DNA of 46,572 bases from an uncultured Collinsella sp. (GTDB taxonomy: Bacteria; Actinomycetota; Coriobacteriia; Coriobacteriales; Coriobacteriaceae), in NCBI GenBank assembly GCA_900544725.1, contig UQWK01000009.1, positions 1 through 46,572 on the forward strand, given 5' to 3'. Each line of letters opens with the position of its first letter. Positions within the stretch are counted from its first letter, which is position 1. Of the stretch, positions 1-8,225 are shown piece after piece. Both the position numbers and the translations under genes were made by a program. The notes under the pieces were generated by a model. The model was not told the origin of the DNA and did not search any database. It saw only the letters and a program-made list of their open reading frames with translations.

Positions 1-10
1 ATTCGGTACG

Positions 11-470
11 CAATGATTATTTAATCCCCGCCCCAGAAAAATCACTGGTGGTTGACTGGCGCGCCGCAGTTTTGGCAGAAGGAGGCATTTGTCTCCAGCT
101 TTGACCCGCACTGAGCACAGAAATAAGTAGGCTCAACTGGCTGAGCATCATCAATCGCGGTCGGCGTCTGCTGAAGCGGCGGAACCTGCTGCGCGGGAGG
201 CATTTGCTGGTACGGATTGGACTGCGGAGGCTGAGGCTTATTCGACGATTCCTTGTTCAAGATAACAGCAAAGGCGACAGCCGCGACACCACCAAATACA
301 ACTAGCAAAACGAGAAGATCGAATACACTAAGGCCTATCATCGCAAATCAGCTCCTCATGTTGCGAAAGATGACGAATGCTGAGATTTTATCGCCGCGCC
401 GCAAGCCCCTCCTAGTGCGCAACACCCATCCACCCTGCATGATTTTCTGGGGCGGGGATCAAAATCATTG
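11..470. repeat. Inverted repeat bracketing the zinc-ribbon gene
   Basis: The segment at 11-44 and the reverse complement of 440-470 share CAATGATT, a short variable spacer, then ATCCCCGCCCCAGAAAA(A)TCA. They form roughly 31-34 nt near-perfect inverted arms about 400 bp apart that enclose exactly one gene; the inner end of the left arm contains that gene's stop codon. No target-site duplication is visible outside the arms and there is no transposase, so a mobile cassette is only one explanation; a duplicated terminator or regulatory sequence is another. Confidence 0.6.
42..341 (-). CDS. Small membrane-anchored zinc-ribbon protein
   Basis: This 99-residue protein has one N-terminal hydrophobic segment (about residues 5-28), then a Pro/Gln-rich linker (about 33-65), then a C-terminal zinc ribbon with two knuckles, CAQC near residue 75 and CQNC near 90, followed by GAPV. 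This is the generic zinc-ribbon fold that bacteria often attach to membrane or sensor proteins. The ligand or partner cannot be told from sequence. A GAGGAG ribosome site precedes the ATG. It is transcribed away from the DJ-1 gene and lies inside a long inverted repeat (11-44 and 440-470). The function is unknown; a role in envelope signalling or protein-protein contact is only a guess. Confidence 0.75.
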   Translation of the reverse strand: MIGLSVFDLLVLLVVFGGVAAVAFAVILNKESSNKPQPPQSNPYQQMPPAQQVPPLQQTPTAIDDAQPVEPTYFCAQCGSKLETNASFCQNCGAPVNHQ

Positions 471-547
471 GGGAATGGTGCGTGGCAAGCGGGGGTCTTC
501 GGGGTATAAGACGGCTAATTGTATGCCGCCCTATGAAAGGAACCCTT

Positions 548-1090
548 ATGCCCAGCGTTGCCGTTCTTGCCGCCGATGGCTTTGAAACGATTGAATGCCT
601 GACCATGGTCGATGTCATGCGTCGCGGCGGCGTGCGCGCCACGCTCGTCTCGATCATGCCCACGCGCGAGGTCGTAAGCTCGCTGCAGATTCCCGTAACC
701 TGCGACGCACTCTTTGACGAGATTAACTTTGACGAGTATGACTGCGTCGTGCTGCCCGGCGGTCTGCCCGGCGCCACCAACCTGCGCGCCGACCAGCGCG
801 TCTGCGACGTAGTCTGCGAGTTCGCCGCGACCAAGCATGTTGCCGCCATCTGCGCCGCCCCGTTTATCCTGGGCGAACTCGACCTGCTCGAGGGACGCCA
901 CGCCACGTGCTTCCCCGGCTTTGAGAAGAGCTTCCCCGAGGGCGCCTATACCGGCGACAAAGTCACGCACGACGGCAACATCATCACCGCCAGCGGCATG
1001 GCCCAGTCACTCCCCTTTGCACTTGAGTTGCTGCGCACGCTCGCCGGCGACAAGGCCGTCGAGAAGGTTGCCGAGGGCATTCAGCTATGA
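548..1090 (+). CDS. DJ-1/PfpI family protein
   Basis: This 180-residue protein has the DJ-1/PfpI class I glutamine-amidotransferase-like fold. The nucleophile elbow Cys is at residue 102 in A-I-C-A-A-P, with the supporting acidic residue at Glu16 in GFETIE and the VVLPGG strand near 67-72. Family members act as deglycases, glyoxalase III-like enzymes or chaperones, so the exact substrate is not predictable. An upstream in-frame GTG exists at 482, but the ATG at 548 has an AAAGGA site at the right spacing and begins the conserved first strand. Its stop overlaps the start of maf (ATGA), so the two are translationally coupled. Confidence 0.88.
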   Translation: MPSVAVLAADGFETIECLTMVDVMRRGGVRATLVSIMPTREVVSSLQIPVTCDALFDEINFDEYDCVVLPGGLPGATNLRADQRVCDVVCEFAATKHVAAICAAPFILGELDLLEGRHATCFPGFEKSFPEGAYTGDKVTHDGNIITASGMAQSLPFALELLRTLAGDKAVEKVAEGIQL

Positions 1091-1668
1091 TTTTGGCTTC
1101 GCAATCACCGCGCCGCATCGAGTTGATGCGCGAAGCGGGCTACGACATCCGCGTCATTCCCGCTGACATCGACGAGACTCCTTTTGATGACGAGGCCCCG
1201 CTTACGCTTGTCGAGCGCTTAGCTCGCGCCAAGGCTGCCGCCGTTGCCGCCGAGCACGCCGAGCCCAATGAGCTGACCATCGCGGCCGACACCATCGTCA
1301 CCTTCGATGGCAAGCTTTTGGGCAAGCCGACAAACGAGGATGAAGCCCGCAACATGCTCCATGAGCTCTCGGGGCGCACGCACCTGGTCGCAACCGGCGT
1401 CTGCATCGTTAGAGCCGGAGACGTCACAGCCCCGCACGCCGCCGAGAGCCTGTCGTTTGTCGATGTGACCGACGTGACGTTCTATGAGCTCACCGACGAG
1501 CAGATTGAGCGCTACGTCGCCTCGGGCGAGCCCATGGACAAAGCCGGCGCCTACGGCATCCAGGGCGTCGGCGGGCGCATGCTCGTGCATGATATTTCGG
1601 GCGACTTCTACAACGTGGTGGGCCTGCCCATCGCGCGCGTCGCGCGCGCAATTCAAAAACTCTCGTAA
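1087..1668 (+). CDS. maf: Maf-like nucleoside triphosphate pyrophosphatase
   Basis: The 193-residue product opens with the Maf signature (LASQSPRR near residues 3-10) and carries the AADTIVTFDGK motif near 66-76, matching a full-length Maf/HAM1-superfamily pyrophosphatase. Maf proteins hydrolyse non-canonical or modified nucleoside triphosphates to monophosphates and have been linked to septum control. The start codon overlaps the stop of the DJ-1-like gene by 4 nt, consistent with a shared house-cleaning operon. A 9-bp hairpin follows the stop. Confidence 0.92.
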   Translation: MILASQSPRRIELMREAGYDIRVIPADIDETPFDDEAPLTLVERLARAKAAAVAAEHAEPNELTIAADTIVTFDGKLLGKPTNEDEARNMLHELSGRTHLVATGVCIVRAGDVTAPHAAESLSFVDVTDVTFYELTDEQIERYVASGEPMDKAGAYGIQGVGGRMLVHDISGDFYNVVGLPIARVARAIQKLS

Positions 1669-1676
1669 TTGCATCT

Positions 1677-1699
1677 GGCGCTGGGTGTTCCCCAGCGCC
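1677..1699 (+). terminator. Probable terminator after maf
   Basis: A 9-bp GC-rich stem (1677-1685 with 1691-1699) and 5-nt loop lie 9 bases after the maf stop, followed by a short T-rich stretch (ACAATTTT). The U-tract is weak, so termination may be partial. Confidence 0.55.
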
Positions 1700-1769
1700 T
1701 ACAATTTTGCCGTACCGTACGGATCCCGACCGGGCATAAGGCCCGGCGGAAAACCGATAGGAGTAAAAC

Positions 1770-2771
1770 ATGGACACACTGCTTGAGGCCATTGACGTTT
1801 GCGATGTCGATGGCTTTTGCTTTGGCAACTATACGGACGAGGAGGCCGGTACCGGTTGCACCGTAATCGTGGCACCCGAGGGCGCCACCGGCGGTGTTGA
1901 CGTTCGCGGCGGTGCCCCGGCATCGCGCGAGACCGACCTGCTGCGTCCCGAGAACACCGTGGACAAGGTACACGCCGTCTGCCTTTCGGGTGGATCGGCC
2001 TTTGGTCTGGAGGCCGCAAGCGGCGTCGCCCGCGAGCTCGAGAGCCGCGGCATCGGCCTTCCCGTCGGCCCCACGCAGGTGCCTATCGTGTGCTCCAGCT
2101 GTATCTTCGATCTCGCCTTTGGCGACCCCACCGTGCGCCCCGACATTGAGGCTGGCATCTCCGCCGTGCGTGAGGCGCTCGACAACACCCCCACCGCGCT
2201 CGAGCAGGGCAATGTAGGTGCCGGCACCGGTGCCACCGTGGGCAAGCTCATGGGCCCCGCCACCTGCATGAAGGCTGGCCTAGGCGCTGCCGCCGTGGCA
2301 CTCGGCCCTGTTAAGGTGGGCGCCGTGGTCTCGGTCAATGCCTGCGGCAACGTCGTCGACCCCTTCACCGGTGAATGGGTCGCCGGCATGCGCGCTGCAG
2401 CAGATAGCGACCAGATCGTCGACATGGAGCTCGCCGCCTTTGCCGCCGCCGGCTCTATGCAGATGCCGCTCGACCGCACCAACACCACCATCAGCTGCAT
2501 CGTCACCAACGTTGAGCTCACCAAGGCCCAGGCCACCAAGGTCTCCCAGATGGCCGCAGACGCCTATGCCCACGCCATCCGCCCCACGCACACCACCAAC
2601 GACGGCGACACCATCTACACCCTCGCCAGCGGCAAACTAGACGCTCAGACAAGCGCCGCCGTACCCCTAGACCTGCTGGGCATGCTCGCCGTAAGGGCTT
2701 TGCAAACCGCCATCGTAAACGGAGCCAAAACCGCCAAAACCTCCCACGGCATCCCGGGTGCCGCGAAGTAA
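1770..2771 (+). CDS. P1 family (S58, DmpA-like) peptidase
   Basis: This 333-residue protein has the S58/DmpA pattern: a LSGGSAFGL glycine-rich strand near 72-80, the GNVGAGTGATVGKL block near 148-160, and Asn-Thr-Thr at 238-240, where the family's autocatalytic cleavage creates an N-terminal nucleophile. Relatives are aminopeptidases or amidases of the Ntn-like DOM fold. The length is normal for the short form. The ATG follows a TAGGAG site. It follows maf after about 100 bp holding two small hairpins, so it may have its own promoter. The physiological substrate is unknown. Confidence 0.87.
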   Translation: MDTLLEAIDVCDVDGFCFGNYTDEEAGTGCTVIVAPEGATGGVDVRGGAPASRETDLLRPENTVDKVHAVCLSGGSAFGLEAASGVARELESRGIGLPVGPTQVPIVCSSCIFDLAFGDPTVRPDIEAGISAVREALDNTPTALEQGNVGAGTGATVGKLMGPATCMKAGLGAAAVALGPVKVGAVVSVNACGNVVDPFTGEWVAGMRAAADSDQIVDMELAAFAAAGSMQMPLDRTNTTISCIVTNVELTKAQATKVSQMAADAYAHAIRPTHTTNDGDTIYTLASGKLDAQTSAAVPLDLLGMLAVRALQTAIVNGAKTAKTSHGIPGAAK

Positions 2772-2783
2772 CCTAACCTGACC

Positions 2784-2908
2784 GGTTGCCCGGTGGGGCT
2801 TGGTTATGTTTGCTGCTCTACAGTCCTGGCTCGCACGAAGAGCACATTAAGTGCTCTTCGGCTCGTGCGGAACTCGCGACAAACATAACCAAGCTCCACC
2901 GGGCAACC
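2784..2908. repeat. Nested-palindrome element A, copy 1
   Basis: Outer arms of 29 bp (2784-2812 with 2880-2908) pair with a single G-T wobble. Inside lies a core (2821-2873) with a perfect 10-bp hairpin, 2836-2845 with 2851-2860, around the loop ATTAA. The core is nearly identical, in opposite orientation, to that of copy 2 at 3030-3081. The outer arms share no sequence with those of copy 2 apart from GTTTG/CAAAC. It sits between convergent genes. Confidence 0.85.
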
Positions 2909-3002
2909 TACTCAACTAGATCCCTTTCAGCCCAGGCCCCTGTGTACCGCGCGTCCAAGATCTTCAGATTCAGGCAGCCTGACAATCGATTCTTATAGCA
3001 AA

Positions 3003-3112
3003 GGCCCCTTGGCCTTTAGTTTGATACAAGTTCCGCACGAGCCGGAAAGCACTTAATGTGCTTTCCGTGCGAGCAGGACTGTTCGCAGTAGCAAACTAAA
3101 GGCCAAGGGGCC
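3003..3112. repeat. Nested-palindrome element A, copy 2
   Basis: Outer arms of 21 bp (3003-3023 with 3092-3112) pair perfectly. The core (3030-3081) is the reverse complement of the copy 1 core except for paired changes in the central stem (3043-3052 with 3058-3067, loop TTAAT). Two base pairs differ from copy 1 and both keep pairing, so this is covariation. The rest of the 2772-3144 gap holds no gene I can support; copies 1 and 2 occupy about 235 of its 373 bases. Confidence 0.85.
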
Positions 3113-3144
3113 CAGTCAACCTATCAGCAGCGATTACTCAGCAG

Positions 3145-4176
3145 TTAGTTGAATTTGAAGATCTTTGAGGCAAGATGGTATAGGCCGAGTGTGGTTTTGT
3201 CTCCGGCCCGTCCACGCAAGTTGGTAAAGAAACCGACCACGCCGTAGCGAGCGCGACGATACATGCGCTCGTCGTACTCCTTCAGGTCCTTCCACAGCGT
3301 CTTCAGACGCTCATCGGCACAATCTTCCTCGGAAAGCTTGGTGAGCACCGAGCAAATCGCCATCATCATGGTGAAGTAGCCCATCATGTACGAACGCAGA
3401 CGCGAAGACTCAACGTCCTGGTACAGGTGGAACGATTCCATCATGATGCGCGTTACGCGGAACTGCTGACCCAGGCGCTTGACCATCGTGGCCTCATTGA
3501 CGCTCTGGCCCTCGCGACCGATAAAGTAGCGATAAAGGTCGATGTCGGCGTAGTACATGGTCTTGCAGCGCGGCAGCGGCACATATGCGTAGATATTATC
3601 CACGTAGAACGTGTGTGCCGGCATAGGCAGATTGGACTCGCGCAGTACATCGGTGCGATAGCACAGGCTGTGCATGAGCAGGTTCTGATCGGGACGGAAG
3701 TGCCCGATCTGGTCCCAAGAGAAAATCTTTTTGCGCGGCAGGGCAAACTTGTAGCCAATAGCGGTATGCGTGCCCTCGTAAACCTTCTCGTACACGTAGT
3801 TCGAGATGAACAGGTCGACGCGCTGGTCGCGCTCCTCAAAGCCACGCAGAATCGACAGCATGGTCGAAAGCGCCGCACCGTCGAGCCAGTCGTCCGAGTC
3901 GACAACCTTATAGTAGGTGCCCTGCGCCTCACGCAGGCCCGAGAGGACGGCGATACCGTGGCCGCCGTTCTCCTGGTGTACCGCGCGAATAATACCGGGA
4001 TAACGTGCCTCCCACTCGTCGGCCTTGGCGGCCGTCTCGTCCTTGGAGCCGTCGTCCACCACGATAATCTCGATATCGGTGGCGTAATTGCTCCCCTCCA
4101 AGATGGAGGTGATGCAATGGTCCATGTCCTTGGCGGCATTATACGAGGGAATACCGAATGTTATGACTTTATGCAT
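3145..4176 (-). CDS. Family 2 glycosyltransferase
   Basis: This 343-residue GT-A glycosyltransferase starts with the nucleotide-binding strand ITFGIPSYN (5-13), has VVDDGSKDET (39-48) and the metal-binding DSDD at 93-96. The C-terminal half has no predicted membrane helix, so the enzyme is cytosolic or peripheral. The ATG at 4176 is preferred over the one at 4194 because the conserved first strand begins there; it overlaps the end of glf by 8 nt, so the genes are coupled. Adjacency to UDP-galactopyranose mutase suggests transfer of galactofuranose, or assembly of a Galf-containing surface glycan, but acceptor and donor are not shown by the sequence. Confidence 0.88.
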   Translation of the reverse strand: MHKVITFGIPSYNAAKDMDHCITSILEGSNYATDIEIIVVDDGSKDETAAKADEWEARYPGIIRAVHQENGGHGIAVLSGLREAQGTYYKVVDSDDWLDGAALSTMLSILRGFEERDQRVDLFISNYVYEKVYEGTHTAIGYKFALPRKKIFSWDQIGHFRPDQNLLMHSLCYRTDVLRESNLPMPAHTFYVDNIYAYVPLPRCKTMYYADIDLYRYFIGREGQSVNEATMVKRLGQQFRVTRIMMESFHLYQDVESSRLRSYMMGYFTMMMAICSVLTKLSEEDCADERLKTLWKDLKEYDERMYRRARYGVVGFFTNLRGRAGDKTTLGLYHLASKIFKFN

Positions 4177-5371
4177 GGCAGGCGATAATCTCATCCGAAA
4201 GATCGAGGGCGGAATTGGTCACGGCGTCCATATCGTAGTAACGATACTCGGCCAGACGACCCACCGGGTGGAAGTTCGTCAGGTTCTGGACACGCTCAAG
4301 ATAGCGCTCGTAGAGCTCACGGTTCTCGGGCTCCAGGATAGCGTAGTACGGCGTCTCGCCCGAGCCGGGCGTATAGGCCTTGGAGTACTCCTTCATGATG
4401 GTGGTCTTGCCGGGCAGGACCTGACCGGTCATGTTCTTGAACTCGGTGATACGCGTGTAATCCTCGCTCGTGGTGTAGTTGACGGTGCCCACAGGCTGGA
4501 ACTGGTCCATATCGAGCGTCTCGAACTTCATATCGAGCGTGCGGTACGGCAGCGCGCCCAGGTCGAGGTTGAACAGCTCGTCGAGTGGACCGGTGTAGAC
4601 GATCTCGCCACCATAGACCTTGCCGTCGATCTTGACGGTGGTCTCGTCGATCTCGAAGAGGTCGCGGGCGTCCACGTCGCAGAACACATCAATCAGATCG
4701 TGGTCGAGCATATGCTCGAACAGCGCGGTATAGCCGTCCTGCGGCATGCCCTGGAAAGGAGCCTGCGGGAAGTAGCGATCGTCATCGCCCACAAAGACGG
4801 GAACGCGGCCGGTGATCGAGGGGTCGATCTGATCGGGCGTCTGGCCCCACTGCTTCATGGTGTAATGCAAAAAGACGTTCTCGTAGACGTAATCGGCGAC
4901 CTCGGCAAGATCCGGGTCGTTCTTCTTGCGCAGCTCCATGATGGGCACCTTGACGTCCTTGCCAAAGGTCTCCACGAGCTTTTGGTACAGTTCCTCGCCG
5001 CGCTCATCGCCAAAGGCAAGCTTGAGGCTCGCATGGTTAAAGGGCACGGGCATAAGGGTGCCGTTGATGTTGGCGAGCACCTTGTGCTGGTAGTCCGTCC
5101 ACTTGGTAAAGCGCGACAGGAAATTGTGAACGCGCTCGTTAAAGGTATGGTAGATGTGCGGACCATACTCGTGGACCAGGATCCCGGCCTCATCAGCGCA
5201 GTCGTAGGCGTTACCCGCAATGTGGCTACGGCGCTCCAAAACGGCAACACGATAGCCGATGGTTTCGGCAAGACGGCGGGCGCAAACGGCACCGGCATAA
5301 CCGGCGCCGACAACGATCATGTCGTACGCACCGGCATTAAAGCCTTCAGGCAGGCCTGAGGTAATCTGCAT
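4169..5371 (-). CDS. glf: UDP-galactopyranose mutase
   Basis: A 400-residue flavoprotein. The FAD dinucleotide fold VVGAGYAGAVCARRL is at 20-34, followed by the HIAGN and EYGPHIYHT motifs typical of Glf. The enzyme interconverts UDP-galactopyranose and UDP-galactofuranose, supplying Galf for surface glycans. The length fits, and the start has AAGGAGT 5 nt upstream. It is the first gene of a two-gene unit with the GT2 gene that overlaps its end, and is divergent from pta across 231 bp. The antisense strand is open for over 400 codons, which is a composition artefact. Confidence 0.95.
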   Translation of the reverse strand: MQITSGLPEGFNAGAYDMIVVGAGYAGAVCARRLAETIGYRVAVLERRSHIAGNAYDCADEAGILVHEYGPHIYHTFNERVHNFLSRFTKWTDYQHKVLANINGTLMPVPFNHASLKLAFGDERGEELYQKLVETFGKDVKVPIMELRKKNDPDLAEVADYVYENVFLHYTMKQWGQTPDQIDPSITGRVPVFVGDDDRYFPQAPFQGMPQDGYTALFEHMLDHDLIDVFCDVDARDLFEIDETTVKIDGKVYGGEIVYTGPLDELFNLDLGALPYRTLDMKFETLDMDQFQPVGTVNYTTSEDYTRITEFKNMTGQVLPGKTTIMKEYSKAYTPGSGETPYYAILEPENRELYERYLERVQNLTNFHPVGRLAEYRYYDMDAVTNSALDLSDEIIACHA

Positions 5372-5449
5372 CGATACTCCTTGTCAAAAGCCACAGGCTC
5401 GTTAGCTGGGCTTTTCTCGAACATTCTTCGAGACATATTTATCAGAGCG

Positions 5450-5475
5450 ATTATAGCGCTAATGCGTCCTATAAT
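5450..5475. promoter_or_regulatory. Face-to-face -10 boxes between glf and pta
   Basis: A TATAAT sequence is present on each strand: 5470-5475 on plus, towards pta, and 5455-5450 on minus, towards glf. Neither has a convincing -35 hexamer at 17 bp, so both are candidates only. The region is AT-rich relative to its surroundings. Confidence 0.4.
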
Positions 5476-5526
5476 GAGCTTGCCACACAAGGAAAGCTCA
5501 AGCACCGCGGCGTACATTATTGAAAG

Positions 5527-5551
5527 GTAAACCCGCTAGCAGCGGGTTTAT
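5527..5551 (+). other. Hairpin in the pta leader
   Basis: Complementary arms AAACCCGCT and AGCGGGTTT enclose two bases (AG) about 55 nt upstream of the pta start and downstream of the candidate -10 box. Followed by ATTCGTG, it has no real U-tract, so it could be an mRNA 5' stabiliser or a weak attenuator. Confidence 0.45.
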
Positions 5552-5602
5552 TCGTGTACAGCCGGGCGCCTGGAGCTTAGCGAAACGCTTGTAAGGAGTA
5601 AC

Positions 5603-6583
5603 ATGAGCGATTTCCTAAACCGTATGAAGTCTGCCGCCAAGGCCGACCTTAAGACCATCGTCCTGCCCGAGGGCGAGGACCCGCGCACCATCGTCGCCGC
5701 CACCAAAATCATCGAGGAGGGCCTGGCAAAGATCGTCATCCTGGGCAACCCCGACGAGATCGACGTTCCCGGCGCTACCGTCATCGACCCGCGCAACGCC
5801 GAGAAGCACGAGGAGTATGCGCAGAAGTTTGCCGAGCTCCGCGCCAAGAAGGGCGTTACCATCGAGCAGGCTCGCGCCCAGGTGATGGACGCCACCTACT
5901 TTGGCACCATGATGGTCAAGATGGGCGACGCCGACGGCCTGGTCTCCGGCGCCTGCCACTCCACGGCCGACACCCTGCGCCCCGCGCTTCAGATCCTCAA
6001 GACCGCCCCGGGCACCAAGCTGGTCTCGGCCTTCTTCGTGATGTGCACCGACACCCCGCAGTTCGGCACCGACGGCACGCTGATCTTCGCCGACTGCGGC
6101 CTCAACATCAACCCGTCCTCCGACGAGCTCTCCGAGATCGCCATCGCCTCCGCTCACTCCTGGTCTACCTTTATGGGCAATGTTGAGCCGCACGTGGCCA
6201 TGCTTTCCTACTCCACCATGGGCTCCGCCGGTGGCGAGGTCGCCAAGAAGGTCCAGGAGGCCGTGAAGTTCTGCAAGGAGAAGGCTCCCGAGCTCGCCAT
6301 CGACGGCGACCTGCAGCTCGATGCCGCTATCGTCCCCACCGTCGCCCAGCTCAAGGCTCCCGGCTCCTCCGTCGCCGGTAAGGCCAACGTGCTCGTGTTC
6401 CCCGACCTCGAGGCAGGCAACATCGGCTACAAGCTGGTCCAGCGCTTCGCTGGCGCTGACGCCTACGGCCCCATCCTGCAGGGCATCGCCAAGCCGGTCA
6501 ACGACCTTTCGCGCGGCTGCTCTGCCGACGACATCGTGGGTGTCGTGGCCATCACCGCCGTCCAGGCTCAGATGGCTGAGTAG
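5603..6583 (+). CDS. pta: Phosphate acetyltransferase
   Basis: This 326-residue enzyme is the short single-domain Pta: TIVLPEGEDPRT at 18-29, DGLVSGACHSTADTLRPALQI near 109-129, and the C-terminal NVLVFPDLEAGNIGYKLVQR near 262-281. It interconverts acetyl-CoA and acetyl phosphate, feeding acetate kinase for ATP synthesis during fermentation. AAGGAG lies 5 nt before the ATG. It runs towards the two ackA genes on the opposite strand, so the pathway genes are clustered but not co-transcribed. Codon choice is strongly C/G-ending, as expected of a highly expressed gene. Confidence 0.95.
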   Translation: MSDFLNRMKSAAKADLKTIVLPEGEDPRTIVAATKIIEEGLAKIVILGNPDEIDVPGATVIDPRNAEKHEEYAQKFAELRAKKGVTIEQARAQVMDATYFGTMMVKMGDADGLVSGACHSTADTLRPALQILKTAPGTKLVSAFFVMCTDTPQFGTDGTLIFADCGLNINPSSDELSEIAIASAHSWSTFMGNVEPHVAMLSYSTMGSAGGEVAKKVQEAVKFCKEKAPELAIDGDLQLDAAIVPTVAQLKAPGSSVAGKANVLVFPDLEAGNIGYKLVQRFAGADAYGPILQGIAKPVNDLSRGCSADDIVGVVAITAVQAQMAE

Positions 6584-6598
6584 CGGACGCACTCGCCC

Positions 6599-6729
6599 GA
6601 AGGCCGTACGGGCTAACCCCTGAAAACGTCCTCGACCAATGAAACGCTCCCGTTCTGCTCCTCCGGAGCTACGAACGGGGGCGTTTCTGGTCTGCGGATT
6701 GTTTTCAGGGGTTAGCCCGTGCGGCCTTC
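6599..6729. repeat. Nested-hairpin element C after pta
   Basis: Outer arms of 29 bp (6599-6627 with 6701-6729) pair with one G-T wobble. A second imperfect stem lies inside (6634-6655 with 6673-6692). The layout is the same as the A elements (29-bp outer arm, inner part of about 70 nt), but the core sequence is unrelated. It lies 15 nt after the pta stop, at convergent gene ends. Between 6730 and 6877 I see nothing coding or structured. Confidence 0.75.
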
Positions 6730-6877
6730 TGCCGTCACGTGGCATTCAGGGAATCTGGAGTGGACGGCGGCTTGGCTACGAGCTGGGGCTGAAGATCTAA
6801 ATGATTGGATGCCGTTGTTGGAAGCGCAAGCGTTGCTGACGGTGATCACTTTGGGACTGGGATTTCCGCCTGCTACT

Positions 6878-6915
6878 AAAAAGGCCTCTGGAGCTATTGC
6901 TCTGGAGGCCTTTTT
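6878..6915. terminator. Bidirectional terminator between pta and ackA1
   Basis: AAAAAGGCCTC (6878-6888) pairs perfectly with 6905-6915. The stem can extend inward with wobbles, and each strand ends in a run of five T. It would stop leftward ackA1 transcripts 20 nt after the stop codon and also act on transcripts from pta. Confidence 0.9.
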
Positions 6916-6935
6916 GTCAATTACAGACGAATGCG

Positions 6936-8114
6936 TTAGTTGTTCTTGGTCAGACGCTCGACGTCGTGGGCGATCATGTATTCCTCGTCGGTGGGGATGA
7001 CCATGACCGTGACGGAAGAGCCGGCGGCGCTGATGACCTGTGGGCCGTTACCCACGGCCTCGCGGTTCTTGTTGTTGTCGATGCGCACGCCCAGCCACTC
7101 AAAGCAGTCGCAGAAGGCCTTGCGGATCGACCAGTCGTTCTCGCCGATGCCGGCGGTAAAGGTGATGGTATCCACGCCCGCCATAGAAGCAATCATGGAA
7201 CCGGCCTGCTGCATGGCCTTGTAGGCGAACATATCGAAGGCGAGCAGGCAGCGCTCGTCACCCTCGGAGGCGCGCGTACGGATGTCGCGGGCGTCGTTGG
7301 AGATGCCCGAGATAGCAAGCAGACCGGATTGCTTGTTCATCATGTCATCGACTTCCTGGTAGCTGTAGCCGCCCTCGCGCTGAAGATAGCACACGGTGGC
7401 CGGGTCGATGGAACCACAACGGGTGCCCATCATCAGGCCGTCGAGCGGCGTGAGGCCCATCGTGGTGTCGCGGCACACACCGTCCTCGATGGCGGCAAGC
7501 GAGGCTCCGTTGCCCAGATGGCACGAAAGCAGGCGATGGCAGCGCGAGCCCAGGATCTCCTTGGCCATCATCCACTCGTAACGGTGGCTCGTACCGTGCG
7601 CGCCGTACTTGCGCACGTGATACTTATCGCACACGTCCTTGGGCAGGGCGTAGGTGTAGGCGACCTCGGGCATGGTCATGTGGAACGAGGTGTCGAAGAC
7701 GGCCACATTGGGCAGCTCCGGATACTTCTCGCGGCAGTATTCGATTGCCGCGGCCTCGCCGTAATTGTGCAGCGGGGCAAGCGGGGCCACCTCAAGGATC
7801 TTAGCCATGACCTCATCGTCGACGACCGCGGAATCATCGAAGTGCCAGCCGCCCTGAACGATACGGTGGCCGATGCCATCGATCGTAAAGTCGGTCTTCT
7901 CGAGCTCCTCGAGCACGCGCGCAATGGCGCAGCGATGATCGGGAAAAGGAATCTCCTCGGTCTGCTTGGCACCACCGTTCTCGGAGTGGCCAAAGACGCC
8001 CATCTCCGAGCCGATACGCTCACAGTTACCCTTGGCGAAAACCTCGCGGGTATCGGTATCCAAGAGCTGATATTTAAGGCTTGAGCTGCCGGCGTTGACA
8101 ACAAGTACGTTCAT
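6936..8114 (-). CDS. ackA: Acetate kinase, copy 1
   Basis: This 392-residue acetate kinase converts acetyl phosphate plus ADP to acetate plus ATP. Family motifs are present: VVNAGSSSLKY (5-15), HRIVQGG with Arg84, PLHN with His116, the catalytic HGTSH with His173 and His177, HLGNGAS with Asn202, RCGSIDPAT and a C-terminal TDEE. The hydrophobic-pocket Phe that normally precedes the catalytic His (YGFHGTSH) is Ala172 here. Start ATG follows AAGGAGT. It lies downstream of ackA2 in the same direction, with a terminator between them at 8231-8264. Confidence 0.93.
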   Translation of the reverse strand: MNVLVVNAGSSSLKYQLLDTDTREVFAKGNCERIGSEMGVFGHSENGGAKQTEEIPFPDHRCAIARVLEELEKTDFTIDGIGHRIVQGGWHFDDSAVVDDEVMAKILEVAPLAPLHNYGEAAAIEYCREKYPELPNVAVFDTSFHMTMPEVAYTYALPKDVCDKYHVRKYGAHGTSHRYEWMMAKEILGSRCHRLLSCHLGNGASLAAIEDGVCRDTTMGLTPLDGLMMGTRCGSIDPATVCYLQREGGYSYQEVDDMMNKQSGLLAISGISNDARDIRTRASEGDERCLLAFDMFAYKAMQQAGSMIASMAGVDTITFTAGIGENDWSIRKAFCDCFEWLGVRIDNNKNREAVGNGPQVISAAGSSVTVMVIPTDEEYMIAHDVERLTKNN

Positions 8115-8225
8115 GAGACTCCTTCGTGATTACAGTACGGTCGACAAACCTATAAGGCGGCCGTACCTTTAATAAGAAGTTATCAGAATTCAATAAATAT
8201 CTATTAAGCTCTTCGCCCAAAGAGC

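Noticed and set aside
11..470. A complete insertion sequence at the left edge.
   Set aside because: There is no transposase between the arms, only a 99-residue zinc-ribbon protein, and no target duplication.
2784..3112. Retron or CRISPR interpretation of the paired hairpin elements.
   Set aside because: No reverse transcriptase, Cas gene or regular repeat-spacer series is nearby. The two copies are inverted relative to each other with different arms.
4088..5359. Long open frame opposite glf (about 420 codons).
   Set aside because: It is antisense to a clear UDP-galactopyranose mutase. GC-rich third positions keep antisense frames open, and the sequence has no family motif and no ribosome site.
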